Counted from the stretch's first letter, positions 1 to 8,491 are shown. The stretch: DNA of 41,549 bases from Eubacterium sp. (GCA_016292095.1 JAEFAB010000004.1:1-41549), one strand, 5' to 3'. The notes: generated from the sequence alone by a model not told the origin. Numbers and translations are program-made.

Positions 1-148
1 AAAAACATCTGCGAAGCAGATGGTTGGTGACGCAGGCACCTTTTACGAATTGATGAGGGCTGAACTGTTCTGTGCGGAGCGCCTCATAAATGAGTAAAAA
101 CATCTGCGAAGCAGATGGTTGGTGGCGCAGGCACCTTTTACGAATTAC
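1..148. repeat. Two copies of a ~95-bp hairpin repeat unit
   Basis: Positions 1-51 and 96-146 are the same 51-bp block with one difference (A at 30, G at 125), giving a period of 95 bp. Each copy holds a perfect 7-bp inverted repeat with a GAA loop (6-22 and 101-117), then GGTG...CACC arms. The segment between them (52-95) contains ATGAGG/CCTCAT arms, so one unit could fold into three hairpins. The second copy overlaps the stop codon of the LysM gene at 145. It looks like a dispersed intergenic repeat of the genome rather than a CRISPR; whether more copies exist outside the window cannot be seen. Confidence 0.85.
96..117 (-). terminator. Rho-independent terminator inside the repeat
   Basis: Read on the minus strand, CATCTGC-TTC-GCAGATG is followed directly by TTTTT, a textbook intrinsic terminator. 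It lies 28 bases past the stop codon of the LysM gene. The identical structure at 1-22 forms a second, back-up terminator. Confidence 0.75.
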
Positions 149-1290
149 GGCAACAACAATTTCTCTCCTTCAATAATCGTATAGTCATCATCGATATCGT
201 TGATTTCCTTGATCTTATCCACCATTGCATTGGTTCCGTAATACTTCATACTGATGTCATACAAAGTCTGCCCCTTTTTCACCTGATGATACGTCCCGGA
301 AAATGAACTTTCCACATCATCACTTTCCTTCACGGTTTCTTTCTCCGTCTCGGCTTCCGTTTCATCCACTTCCTCAATCGTTGTTCCCACAATGGTGACT
401 TTTTCATTTTCCGTTGTTTCTTCCTTGCTGTAGGAATCGATAATCTCATTCACCGCCTTTGCCTCCTGATTCATATTGTATCCGGAAAGCGTCTGTTTGA
501 TGTTTTTCAATTCTCCGTAATTGTTCAGCATTACCACGGTGGACAAAAGAAGTGCTACAATCAGCATTCCACTGACACCGTAAGCAAAACGGCCCTGTCG
601 TCTGGATACCTCACCCATTTGTTCTATTGGATTTTCCGCTTTTGGCGGAATCTCTTTCTTCTCCTCCGCCTGTACCGGTTCCTTTCCATCGTTCTTCTCT
701 TCTTTCAGTTTTCTTGGAATTTCATTGAAACTTTTTACATACTTTTTCATTTTTTCATTTTTTTCAAAATAGATATAATATCCTTTCTGTTTAACAAAGG
801 ATGTTTGTTCATAGAGGTAAAAACCTTCTTCGTTTTCAGAACGGTCGGCAATAAAACATACTTTATTATTTCCTGCGAAATTATCCAGGTGTGTTTTGCG
901 AATCCCGTTCATATCTTCCGAGACTCTGTACGGAACGGATGCAAACCATCCAACAATATCCAATCGTTCAAAGAACTGTTTCTTCTGCTGATACAATTCC
1001 GTCCAGATTTCGTCATTAAAAATAATACTATTCTCAATAATATCCCGAACTTCCAACAATCCCTTGATAAAGATATATGCATTGCCACCGCTAATCTGAA
1101 TTTGTCCTAAGAGCACACCATAACGAAGGTCGCCTTCCTTTTCCGATTTTTTCTTCAATTGATTCATTACATAATCTTCTATGTAAATCTTCTTGTTGGA
1201 ATCACTGTTTCCTATCTGCCGAATATTTTTTGGCACCTTCACATGCTTGTGACTTTCCGGTTCCTTACCACTATAAACTTTTTCTATCAT
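145..1290 (-). CDS. Membrane protein with degenerate MPN/JAB-like domain and C-terminal LysM
   Basis: 381 residues. Residues 35-180 form an alpha/beta domain whose central segment (DIVGWFASVP, 111-120) looks like the core of MPN/JAMM domains, but the metal-binding HxH is absent; this assignment is an inference from pattern only. A charged linker (190-232) leads to one transmembrane helix (about 237-256), an acidic Glu/Thr-rich stretch (287-330), and a LysM domain at 333-380 (KKGQTLYDISMKYYG). The likely topology is a cytoplasmic N-terminus with the LysM domain in the wall. A GGGGGAGG ribosome site precedes the ATG. It is a single-gene unit lying between a terminator and the repeat terminators. 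LysM is near certain, the N-terminal fold is not. Confidence 0.8.
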   Translation of the reverse strand: MIEKVYSGKEPESHKHVKVPKNIRQIGNSDSNKKIYIEDYVMNQLKKKSEKEGDLRYGVLLGQIQISGGNAYIFIKGLLEVRDIIENSIIFNDEIWTELYQQKKQFFERLDIVGWFASVPYRVSEDMNGIRKTHLDNFAGNNKVCFIADRSENEEGFYLYEQTSFVKQKGYYIYFEKNEKMKKYVKSFNEIPRKLKEEKNDGKEPVQAEEKKEIPPKAENPIEQMGEVSRRQGRFAYGVSGMLIVALLLSTVVMLNNYGELKNIKQTLSGYNMNQEAKAVNEIIDSYSKEETTENEKVTIVGTTIEEVDETEAETEKETVKESDDVESSFSGTYHQVKKGQTLYDISMKYYGTNAMVDKIKEINDIDDDYTIIEGEKLLLP

Positions 1291-1326
1291 GAAACCTCCC
1301 CCTTCTCATTAATTCTTTCCCATCCT

Positions 1327-1355
1327 AACACAGCGTTGCTGTTTAAATTTGTCAA
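1327..1355 (-). promoter_or_regulatory. Possible promoter of the LysM gene
   Basis: A perfect TTGACA (1350-1355) is followed after 17 bases by a poor -10, TGTGTT (1327-1332). It is the only -35 consensus between the sirtuin terminator and the LysM start; the weak -10 keeps confidence low. Confidence 0.4.
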
Positions 1356-1387
1356 AAGAACAGAGGCTTCAACCAGTTTTTAACGAC

Positions 1388-1415
1388 AAAAAAAGTACCC
1401 TTGCAACAAGGGTAC
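1388..1415 (-). terminator. Terminator after the sirtuin gene
   Basis: Minus-strand hairpin GTACCCTTG-TTG-CAAGGGTAC (9-bp perfect stem, 1395-1415) followed by seven T (1388-1394). It separates the sirtuin gene from the LysM gene. Confidence 0.9.
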
Positions 1416-1437
1416 CCATTCTTTTACAAAGATATTT

Positions 1438-2163
1438 TTATATAGCAACAACCTGACTAAATACTTCACCAATCGCCTCATGAATTACCAGATTTGCTCT
1501 GCTATCCTTTGGCGTTGCGCTTTTATTAATCAGAACCAGTTTATTTCCACGATAATAGTCAATCAATCCTGCTGCCGGATACACTGCCAAAGAAGTTCCT
1601 CCGATAATCAGTACATCCGCATTGGCAATTGCACGTACAGAATTTTCAATGGTTCTCTGATCCAAACCTTCCTCGTATAGAACCACATCCGGCTTGATAA
1701 ATCCACCGCAACTGCACTTTGGCACACCATCCATCTTCATAATGTCTTCCAAAGAATAAAACTTTCCGCAATCTTCACAGTAATTTTTGTGCACTGTTCC
1801 ATGAAGTTCATAAACTGTCTTGCTTCCTGCTTTCTGATGTAATCCATCAATATTCTGAGTAATCACAGCTGTCAATTTTCCCTGTTCCTCTAACTTTTCC
1901 AAAGCAATATGGGCTTTATTCGGCTCAGCCTTTGGAAACAACATTTTGTTTCGATAGAAGCGATAAAACTCTTCTCTGTTTTTCATATAAAAACTGTGAC
2001 TTAAAATCGTCTCCGGCGGATAAGCATATTCCTGATTATACAACCCGTCCACACTTCTAAAATCCGGAACTCCGCTTTCTGTAGAAACACCGGCGCCACC
2101 AAAAAAGACAATTCGCTGTCCTTCCTCAATAATCTCTTTCAATTTTAAAATCTTATCATCCAT
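1438..2163 (-). CDS. cobB: NAD-dependent protein deacetylase/deacylase (sirtuin)
   Basis: 241 residues, the usual length for bacterial SIR2 proteins. Removes acyl groups from lysines using NAD+ in the cytoplasm. Visible hallmarks: the NAD-binding GAGVSTESG motif (23-31) with PDFRS, TQNIDGLHQKAG (102-113), the catalytic His121 in ELHGT, a zinc site Cys129-x2-Cys132 ... Cys150-x-Cys152, and GGTSLAVYPAA (188-198). The CxC second half of the zinc site (rather than CxxC) is a small variation. The start has GGAGAAGAGGT just upstream and its own promoter at 2209-2237. It follows the Tad operon without a visible terminator between, so some read-through is possible. Confidence 0.95.
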   Translation of the reverse strand: MDDKILKLKEIIEEGQRIVFFGGAGVSTESGVPDFRSVDGLYNQEYAYPPETILSHSFYMKNREEFYRFYRNKMLFPKAEPNKAHIALEKLEEQGKLTAVITQNIDGLHQKAGSKTVYELHGTVHKNYCEDCGKFYSLEDIMKMDGVPKCSCGGFIKPDVVLYEEGLDQRTIENSVRAIANADVLIIGGTSLAVYPAAGLIDYYRGNKLVLINKSATPKDSRANLVIHEAIGEVFSQVVAI

Positions 2164-2208
2164 ACCTCTTCTCCAATCCGTTCATCAATTCCTTTACACT
2201 CTATGAAA

Positions 2209-2237
2209 ATTTTATCATTCGCTATCCTGTAGGTCAA
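2209..2237 (-). promoter_or_regulatory. Promoter of cobB
   Basis: Minus strand TTGACC (2232-2237), 17-base spacer, TAAAAT (2209-2214), about 45 bases upstream of the cobB ATG and immediately after the FHA gene stop codon. Confidence 0.75.
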
Positions 2238-2240
2238 TTC

Positions 2241-3308
2241 CTATTCCACGGAGAAATCGATGTTTGCAATGGATATCATGTCTCCTTCTTTGATTTCCGT
2301 CGGGATATGAGGAGCCAATTTAATCTGGTTTAAAAAAGTACCATTGGTAGAGTTTAAATCTTCAATATAGAACCCATTATCATCTGCTGACAGTTTCATA
2401 TGAACACGACTGATTACCGGACTGTCGATGATATAGTCGCTGCTTTTTCTGCTTTTTCCGAAAATGCATGGAAAAATATTCGGTTTAATCGTAATCGGCT
2501 TCTCCAGATTATTGCTCTTTAACGTTATAAAATAAGTATTCCCACTGGTTGCAAGAAAAACAGTAGCATCTTCAAAATCCGCCTGAATACTTTCTGCTTC
2601 TGTCATTTCCATATCTGTATGATGTTCCAGTTCCTCTTCATCCTGATATTTTTTTCTTTGAAACAGATTTTTGAGTATCTCCCAAAAACTTTTCTTTGTT
2701 TCTTCTACTTCAAAAATATTTTCCGCTTTTACCTTTTGCAGTTCCTGTTTTTCCCGTTTTCTTTCCGCCAATACATTCTCAATCAGTACCATAATGTCCT
2801 GAATACTGTAATTATCACTGATGGTAATCTGCTGAATCCCGTAAACAATTTCCACTGCCTCCCGGTCATTATGATCAACATATTCCAACAGGTGGTCAAA
2901 TAGGGTTCTCATATTTTCCTGAACCTCTCCCTGGTCTTCCGGACAATAACAAAAGCTGATTTTTTCATCTCTTCTTCCCACAAAAATACATTCCGGTTCA
3001 AACAAAATGTGGTTCATATCCAACAAATATTCTCTCATGGAATCACTGATTTTTTTGACTTCATCCAACAGATAAATGATTTCTTTACTTCCCATCTGCT
3101 TTCTGGCGTAAGCTGACTGCAGAGAAATTTTAGAAGTGGTATCATAATAAATTTCCTTGCTGTTATTCAGGTAGTTAATCCGAATTGGCAATAATTCCTC
3201 AATGCGATTATTTAATACCATTTGAAATCTATAATCATTTTCATCAAAATCCACGGAAGATATAATCATATAGTTCTTATTTCCGTCCTTTTTGTACTCA
3301 ATTTCCAT
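2241..3308 (-). CDS. DUF6382/FHA-domain protein, last gene of Tad operon
   Basis: 355 residues. The N-terminal part (about 1-185) matches what I know as DUF6382, found on FHA proteins of Firmicutes; a charged linker follows (185-250), then a C-terminal FHA domain (270-355). The phosphothreonine-binding residues are present: Gly284-Lys-Ser, Ser300-Arg-x-His303 and Asn319-Ser-Thr-Asn-Gly. FHA domains bind phosphothreonine peptides, so this may link the pilus machine to Ser/Thr kinase signalling; no kinase gene is in view. No transmembrane helix is seen. The start overlaps the upstream TadE-like gene by 11 bases, showing translational coupling. Confidence 0.85.
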   Translation of the reverse strand: MEIEYKKDGNKNYMIISSVDFDENDYRFQMVLNNRIEELLPIRINYLNNSKEIYYDTTSKISLQSAYARKQMGSKEIIYLLDEVKKISDSMREYLLDMNHILFEPECIFVGRRDEKISFCYCPEDQGEVQENMRTLFDHLLEYVDHNDREAVEIVYGIQQITISDNYSIQDIMVLIENVLAERKREKQELQKVKAENIFEVEETKKSFWEILKNLFQRKKYQDEEELEHHTDMEMTEAESIQADFEDATVFLATSGNTYFITLKSNNLEKPITIKPNIFPCIFGKSRKSSDYIIDSPVISRVHMKLSADDNGFYIEDLNSTNGTFLNQIKLAPHIPTEIKEGDMISIANIDFSVE

Positions 3309-3732
3309 TCGCTTTCTTCCTTTCCAATTGTTTTACCAGTTCCCGTGAAAGATACAGAATCGGTGTAGACATATTTCGTTCGATGGTCATAGACTTTGGT
3401 TGGTACAATTGCGTGAATAGTTGTTCAAAACCAAATATTTTTACCGTACATCTTCCCTGAAGCGTAATTGTATAACTATCCAGATTTTTTTGAAATTTCA
3501 GTTCCGGCGTCAGGACAAACAGGGGGGCCTGCTGGACCTTCTCCGTAACCTGACCGGTAAAAACCTCGTACTCCTTTTCGATTGCCTCATTTGCCGCGCC
3601 GTATGCATATGCTTTGATGACCAATGCATCATGAACATAAAGAATCATGCTTATCAGAACAATGACCAAAACCATCACGGTCGTTGTCACAATCGTTGCT
3701 TCCAATGTTATTTCTCCTTTTTTCATTTCCAC
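3298..3732 (-). CDS. TadE-like pseudopilin
   Basis: 144 residues with a pilin-like start: short basic leader ending in Gly (MEMKKGE), then ITLEATIVTTTVMV running into one hydrophobic helix (about 8-32). The Glu at +5 after the leader is typical of TadE/TadG pseudopilins processed by prepilin peptidase. The rest is an extracellular domain of no recognised family. It sits between the prepilin peptidase gene and the FHA gene and overlaps the latter. Probably a minor pilin or assembly factor of the Tad/Flp machine. Confidence 0.75.
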   Translation of the reverse strand: MEMKKGEITLEATIVTTTVMVLVIVLISMILYVHDALVIKAYAYGAANEAIEKEYEVFTGQVTEKVQQAPLFVLTPELKFQKNLDSYTITLQGRCTVKIFGFEQLFTQLYQPKSMTIERNMSTPILYLSRELVKQLERKKANGN

Positions 3733-3737
3733 TCCTT

Positions 3738-4154
3738 TTATTGCAAAGAAAACTGTACTACGGAAGCAATTGCCAAAAAGGGAACAAAGGGCACTGTACT
3801 TCCCCTTTCTACTTTAAAAAATACAATCATCAGAATTCCCCACAGGGTGCACAAAATCAGTCCCCAAAGCAAAATATTCAGACTTTGAAATCCGCCGACA
3901 AGAATGCCCAACACGATGAGCACCATCCCGTCTCCAAACCCAATTTTTTCTCTTGTAAGGAACGCAAGGACTAGAAACCCGATTCCAACAGCAACGCCCA
4001 ATATTAAATCACCCGGTTTGTGCGTTCCCATGACCCACTGCATCACAACGCCCAGTACCCCGGTTATCATACACAGCCTAACGCTGATTTGCCGATTTCT
4101 TAAATCACCAATGGAACAAATCCACAAAAATGCGATCGCACCAATATACTCCAT
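3738..4154 (-). CDS. Prepilin peptidase (A24 family, TadV/CpaA type)
   Basis: 138 residues from the ATG at 4154, chosen because GGAGG lies 8 bases upstream; an in-frame ATG at 4208 has no ribosome site and would overlap the preceding gene. Membrane aspartyl protease that removes the leader from Flp and TadE-like pilins. Both catalytic Asp are visible: Asp17 in SIGD and Asp75 in the GFGD motif. About five hydrophobic helices, no methyltransferase N-terminal domain, as in short Tad-type enzymes. It lies 4 bases after the stop of the zinc-module TadE-like gene. This is the only processing enzyme in the locus. Confidence 0.9.
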   Translation of the reverse strand: MEYIGAIAFLWICSIGDLRNRQISVRLCMITGVLGVVMQWVMGTHKPGDLILGVAVGIGFLVLAFLTREKIGFGDGMVLIVLGILVGGFQSLNILLWGLILCTLWGILMIVFFKVERGSTVPFVPFLAIASVVQFSLQ

Positions 4155-4158
4155 TTTT

Positions 4159-4923
4159 CTATCCTCCACATAAACTACAGGGCTTTCGGTTCCCCACGTC
4201 TTTTTCATGAATCATAAGAACATACCTACTGATTCCGGAACAATTTCCATGAACATGATAACGGTTTCCGTCTGTTGTTATGTAAACCTGTGCGTTTGTT
4301 CCGTTCCAATCCCGACCACAAATTTCACACCGGGAATATTTTTCCCCATTATCATTCCGCAAATTTGCAACAGCATTATAATCCACCTTACGCAATCGCA
4401 CATTCAGGTAACGACAATTTTTATTACGATGAAACACCTTTCCGGTTTTCGTAATATACACCATATCTTTGTCATCTGTGATATCCACACCTCGCCAGTC
4501 TCTCATTCTTGCTCTTTGCTTAATCTGAATCGTATGATTCCAAAAGAATGATTGCCTGTAATAATTTAAACGAATATCTACCATGCCATCTTTATAAAAA
4601 GCGTCTGTCAGTGAAATTCCCATCTGTTCCACTTCCTGAATCATCTTCCCAACATTTTCTTTTTGTTCTTTCAGCACGTCCTGATGGTCAGTTACCTGAT
4701 CTGCCAGTTGTAAATAAAAGGCCGCCTTGGAGATTTTTTTCACATTGGAGTCCAAAAAGATTTGTTTTTCAAAAGTTTTTCCCAGCATAATCAGGTAACT
4801 TAAAAAATATAGGGAAACTAACATAAATGCTGTAACTGATATCGCGGCCTCAATTGTCACGCTCCCTCGGGAGGTAGACAGAAACGCCCTTTTTCGAGTA
4901 TTAATTATTTTCATTTCGGTCAT
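4159..4923 (-). CDS. TadE-like pseudopilin with two tandem zinc-finger-like modules
   Basis: 254 residues. A TadE-type N-terminus (RGSVTIEAAISVTAF, 19-33, then a hydrophobic helix to about 48) precedes a coiled region (60-105). The C-terminal half has two related modules beginning VYIT: the first has His165-x4-Cys170 ... Cys199-x2-Cys202, the second His223-x4-Cys228 ... Cys249-x2-Cys252. HxxxxC plus CxxC suggests a metal or redox site in each; the same short module occurs elsewhere in Firmicutes, for example after nuclease domains. Fusion to a pseudopilin would place the modules outside the membrane. No clear ribosome site before the ATG; an ATG three codons later is also possible. Confidence 0.75.
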   Translation of the reverse strand: MTEMKIINTRKRAFLSTSRGSVTIEAAISVTAFMLVSLYFLSYLIMLGKTFEKQIFLDSNVKKISKAAFYLQLADQVTDHQDVLKEQKENVGKMIQEVEQMGISLTDAFYKDGMVDIRLNYYRQSFFWNHTIQIKQRARMRDWRGVDITDDKDMVYITKTGKVFHRNKNCRYLNVRLRKVDYNAVANLRNDNGEKYSRCEICGRDWNGTNAQVYITTDGNRYHVHGNCSGISRYVLMIHEKDVGNRKPCSLCGG

Positions 4924-5003
4924 TATACTTGGAGAGAATCACAACCTAATTCAAAAACGTATTTGCAGGGTGAAAAAGGGCACTTCTCTCTACCTCCCAT
5001 TTC

Positions 5004-6857
5004 TTAATATGTATTTCTGTAACTGCACTCATACTGATACCCCTGTCCATCTTCCCCCATCAATGCCAACACTTTAGAAGATGCCAGAAATAACGGCCTA
5101 ATGTTGTACTTCACTTTAAAATTGACTTCTGCCAAACACTGATCCATTCGAAAAAGAGACTGATATCTTTTTTGAATATTCAGCTGAATTAAATCCATGG
5201 AGCGAAACACGATACTGTTACTGTCCCCTGAAAGAATCAGTAGTTTGCAATAGTCCAAATAGCTTAGTCCGCTTTTGCCACCACCTTGCTCCGCACTCAT
5301 ATTCCATAAGTCCGTATTCCAGTCCTCCTCCGACTTCAGGATTGGTACCTTCTTCCCGTCCAGCAACCCGCGAACATCACTTGCCGCCTCCACCAAAGCC
5401 CACGCTTCAAACAACGTTGCCGTAATCACCGGTTCCAGAAACGGCATGCGAAAAGCTGCCGCTGCTGCCGACGCCACAGCCCTGATATCAGACATTTTGA
5501 CCTGATCGGTAATGAGATAGGCCGCATCCGCCAGATTGCGAAGAGCAATCAGACGGGTTACCGTTCCAAACAGATTTTCCTTATCATTGTTTTCTCCGTG
5601 AATCATATATTCCACTTCATATTTCAAGCAGGTATCTTTCTTTTCTTCTAAATAATTTCCAAATTGAAGCCCTGCATAAACAGCCATCAATGCTTTATTT
5701 TCCATTTTTTTCAGCATTTTCCGGTCCGTCTTTGTGGCATTTTTTGACGGCAGACCGGAATCAGAAACGGTGTTTTTCGATATCTTCGAAACATCATCGA
5801 TTACCAATGACAACACGCCATCTGCCACCACAGATTTTGCGGTTCTGTATAGAGCGGTATTTTGATCTTCTTTAATCCCACCACGAGTTGTCAGCAATTC
5901 TATCTGTTCCACAATTGTTTTCATGCACTGTACTTCTTCAGACACCGCCTCTACGGTTTCTGCAGTAACCTTTGAAATATCGGAAAGGGAAAGCTCTTCT
6001 AACTCATCAATCTTGCTCTTTACTACTTTCACAATATCCAAATTGTTATCTACAAAATCTTTTTCCGTACTGGTTCCATTTGTTTCTTTCAGAAAGTTCT
6101 CTCTTTTTTTCACATATTGTTCCATTGAGAATAATAAATCGGAAATATGTTCTTTCTTTTTATTGATTTCTTTTTTTGCTGTCTGAAATCTTTCCCAAAA
6201 GTAGGACTCTTTCTTTTTCTCTACATCTTTTTTCAATCGAATCCTTTCCTTCATGGTCTCGAAAGATTTCGCCGCTTCGCTATATTCAGTTTTCAATTTT
6301 GAAATCTCTTTCAGGTCTTTTAAGTCATCATCAATTTTATCCGCCAAATCCATGAGTTCTTTACTATTTTGATTTACTGTATCTATGGATTCCTTCGTAC
6401 TGTATTCCAAAGTGCTCCTTTCTTCATTTTCCGACTCCTGAATCAGCTTCTGTGCCTCCTCTAAAAACCCTCCGTATTTCATGTACTGAACGATCTGACT
6501 CACAAATGCACTGCCTCCCCGGTCCGTCACATAGGCTTTGTTTTTTGCCGTGACTTCCACCAGTTCTGTCTTCAGAAAATTCGTTCCTGACCCTTCTAGA
6601 TCTGCCATATTTATATTAGCTTGTATGTTTTCTTTTATCTGATCTTCCATCGGATAATTTTCCCATACAAGTAATATCCCATAATCATCAAAGACCTGTT
6701 TTGCATACCCTGCCAAAACAGATTCTCCTGCCATTCCGGTAAAGGTTTTGCACTCTGCCTGAACCACACCTACACGGGCAGATTCTGATGCAATACTTAC
6801 CACCAGCAAAACACTTACCAGAATAAGACATAAATAAATTGTTATACTTCCTCTCAT
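5004..6857 (-). CDS. DUF5702 pilus-locus protein
   Basis: 617 residues. The N-terminus is pilin-like: MRGSITIYLCLILVSVLLV, one helix (4-24) with the leader ending in Gly3, followed by SESARVGVVQAE. A long extracellular part has strongly charged coiled-coil sequence (about 125-300) and a hydrophobic stretch with an Ala-rich segment (about 455-480). DUF5702 proteins are regular members of Tad loci in Lachnospiraceae; their role is not established. It may replace TadG as the large pseudopilin of the system. It follows the Flp pilin gene by 6 bases and precedes the zinc-module gene by 80. Confidence 0.75.
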   Translation of the reverse strand: MRGSITIYLCLILVSVLLVVSIASESARVGVVQAECKTFTGMAGESVLAGYAKQVFDDYGILLVWENYPMEDQIKENIQANINMADLEGSGTNFLKTELVEVTAKNKAYVTDRGGSAFVSQIVQYMKYGGFLEEAQKLIQESENEERSTLEYSTKESIDTVNQNSKELMDLADKIDDDLKDLKEISKLKTEYSEAAKSFETMKERIRLKKDVEKKKESYFWERFQTAKKEINKKKEHISDLLFSMEQYVKKRENFLKETNGTSTEKDFVDNNLDIVKVVKSKIDELEELSLSDISKVTAETVEAVSEEVQCMKTIVEQIELLTTRGGIKEDQNTALYRTAKSVVADGVLSLVIDDVSKISKNTVSDSGLPSKNATKTDRKMLKKMENKALMAVYAGLQFGNYLEEKKDTCLKYEVEYMIHGENNDKENLFGTVTRLIALRNLADAAYLITDQVKMSDIRAVASAAAAAFRMPFLEPVITATLFEAWALVEAASDVRGLLDGKKVPILKSEEDWNTDLWNMSAEQGGGKSGLSYLDYCKLLILSGDSNSIVFRSMDLIQLNIQKRYQSLFRMDQCLAEVNFKVKYNIRPLFLASSKVLALMGEDGQGYQYECSYRNTY

Positions 6858-6863
6858 ATCTCT

Positions 6864-7034
6864 TTAAAATCCGTTTACCTGTTTTCTCAGACTGGTAAAC
6901 AGCCCTGTTGCAATGGAATTAATCTGGCTTTTAAACAAAATTGCCAACCCTACCAGCACCACAATAATCAATACAATTTCTATAACACCCATACCCTCTT
7001 CGCTTTTCAAAAAATTTTTGATTTGCTTTTTCAT
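6864..7034 (-). CDS. Flp-type (type IVb) major pilin
   Basis: A 56-residue gene. The protein starts MKKQIKNFLKSEEGMGVIEI and continues with a hydrophobic helix VLIIVVLVGLAILF, then KSQI and a polar tail ending NGF. Basic leader, processing Gly14 and Glu19 at +5 of the mature part, and total size are exactly those of Flp pilins, the polymerising subunit. The ATG at 7034 has AGGAGG seven bases upstream; that ribosome site overlaps the tadC stop codon. An ATG closer to the ribosome site (7041) is out of position. Single copy here, between tadC and the DUF5702 gene. Confidence 0.9.
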   Translation of the reverse strand: MKKQIKNFLKSEEGMGVIEIVLIIVVLVGLAILFKSQINSIATGLFTSLRKQVNGF

Positions 7035-7045
7035 TTTTCATCCTC

Positions 7046-8488
7046 CTAATTCAAATTCATAGACAGGAACGACGGAATCACCACAATTGCCATCGTAATA
7101 ATCAGCAAAAGAATCATCGGTCCCAACAGTTTTGTTGTTATTTCACTTCCTGTACGTAAAGCTCTGTTTTTCCGTTCCACCAACGCACTTCTTTGCTCTG
7201 CCATCAACGCCGATACCAGCTCTTTCGTTCCCCTTCTCTGGTTTTGTTCAATAATTCCTGCCAGTTTCATATAATTCTGTAACCCACAGCGCTCTCCAAA
7301 TTCAACAATTGCCTGCACTTGGGAAATCCCACTGTTCATTTTCGTATGTGCCACTTCCAGTTCTTCATAGGCATAGCGAAAATAACCCTTCTCCCCTTTC
7401 TTCTCTTCTTTATATTCCATAACGATTTTCTCGATAACAGATCGCAATGACAGTCCTGCTCTGTAATACAACAATAATTGCCCCACCAGTTCCGAATAAT
7501 CCGCTTCCATCTGTCGGTTTCTCTCCTGAACCTTCTTCTTTAAATCTTGATCTTTATAGAAGAACAATACGACAGCCAACACGATTCCCACCGGTAAAAT
7601 CCATACCCCGAAAGAATCTGTCTGTTCATAAAACTGAAGTTGATTTCCCTGAAAACTTTCCGGCAGAGAAATCTTTTCCTTTGATTCATCTGTTTCATCT
7701 AAATACGCCTGCAACTGTTCCTGCAAACTCCCTGACTGCTGCAGCGGAAAAACCTTTGTCGGGATTTCTACCTTGAGAGATACCTGCTCCAATGTCATCA
7801 CTGCCGTAAACAGAACCTCTTCTCCTTTCGGATTAATTCCATCCTGCAGTTTTCCCTCATAACTGACCAGATTGGGATTACTGATTTCCCAGGTGACAAG
7901 AATTTGATCTTCTTCCAACACCGATATCAGATTTACATTCTTAACGATTCTCTCCGGACTTTCATTTTCTCCTAAAAATACCTTCTCCAAAGTTTCTCTT
8001 TTTTGTTCCAGTATTTTTATCAGTTCCTTTTCCGTCCGGATCCGCTCTCCCAAAATCAGCTGAACAGTTTCCGTTTCTTTTTCATTCTTCTCCACTACCA
8101 AATCATACGTTTGCTCCAGCAATTCTTCTCTCGTAATCTCAAGAACCCGTTCTTTCGCTTCTTTTTGCTCCGTCCAAAGAGTACCCATGCCAAAAAGAAT
8201 ACTGAGAAGCAATACTAACAGGCTAATCGCAACCTTTTCCGTATAGTAAAGATACCGTTCTTTTCGCACATCTTCCCGCACATTGATTTCCTGTATTGCT
8301 TTGTTAATCGTAGAGTTGTCCCCGGGATTCTTTCGTGGAATTCGGTCTATCAGAAACATTGCCATCCCGTACAGGAGCCACAACCGATGTTCCTTTTTAT
8401 TCAGTTTTCTGCGCAGCCTTTGTTTATAGGGAAGCGTCAGTAGAAATCCACCGGCAAACAGTACCAATGCCACAATGTACACAACCAT
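7046..8488 (-). CDS. tadC: TadC-like inner-membrane platform protein (T2SS F family)
   Basis: 480 residues, longer than usual TadC (about 300). The C-terminal T2SSF domain (about 315-475) has ARTGG-like context replaced by RRGTKELVSALMAEQRSAL and ends in a long helix (IVVIPSFLSM). The extra N-terminal half has two helices (1-18, 86-107), an extracytoplasmic region of about 180 residues (108-290) and a third helix (about 293-312). It should form the rotor/platform with TadB that is driven by TadA. Its stop overlaps the Flp ribosome site. The extended extracellular loop is unusual and could contact the wall or pilus. Confidence 0.85.
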   Translation of the reverse strand: MVVYIVALVLFAGGFLLTLPYKQRLRRKLNKKEHRLWLLYGMAMFLIDRIPRKNPGDNSTINKAIQEINVREDVRKERYLYYTEKVAISLLVLLLSILFGMGTLWTEQKEAKERVLEITREELLEQTYDLVVEKNEKETETVQLILGERIRTEKELIKILEQKRETLEKVFLGENESPERIVKNVNLISVLEEDQILVTWEISNPNLVSYEGKLQDGINPKGEEVLFTAVMTLEQVSLKVEIPTKVFPLQQSGSLQEQLQAYLDETDESKEKISLPESFQGNQLQFYEQTDSFGVWILPVGIVLAVVLFFYKDQDLKKKVQERNRQMEADYSELVGQLLLYYRAGLSLRSVIEKIVMEYKEEKKGEKGYFRYAYEELEVAHTKMNSGISQVQAIVEFGERCGLQNYMKLAGIIEQNQRRGTKELVSALMAEQRSALVERKNRALRTGSEITTKLLGPMILLLIITMAIVVIPSFLSMNLN

Positions 8489-8491
8489 TTA

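Noticed and set aside
1-148. CRISPR-like repeat pair
   Set aside because: Repeat of 51 bp, only two units and terminator structure do not fit a CRISPR array; no cas genes are present.
619-1110. Long plus-strand reading frames opposite the LysM and pilus genes (also 2619-2903, 3421-3974)
   Set aside because: No ribosome sites, Phe/Leu-rich composition typical of antisense frames, and the opposite strand has clear protein families.
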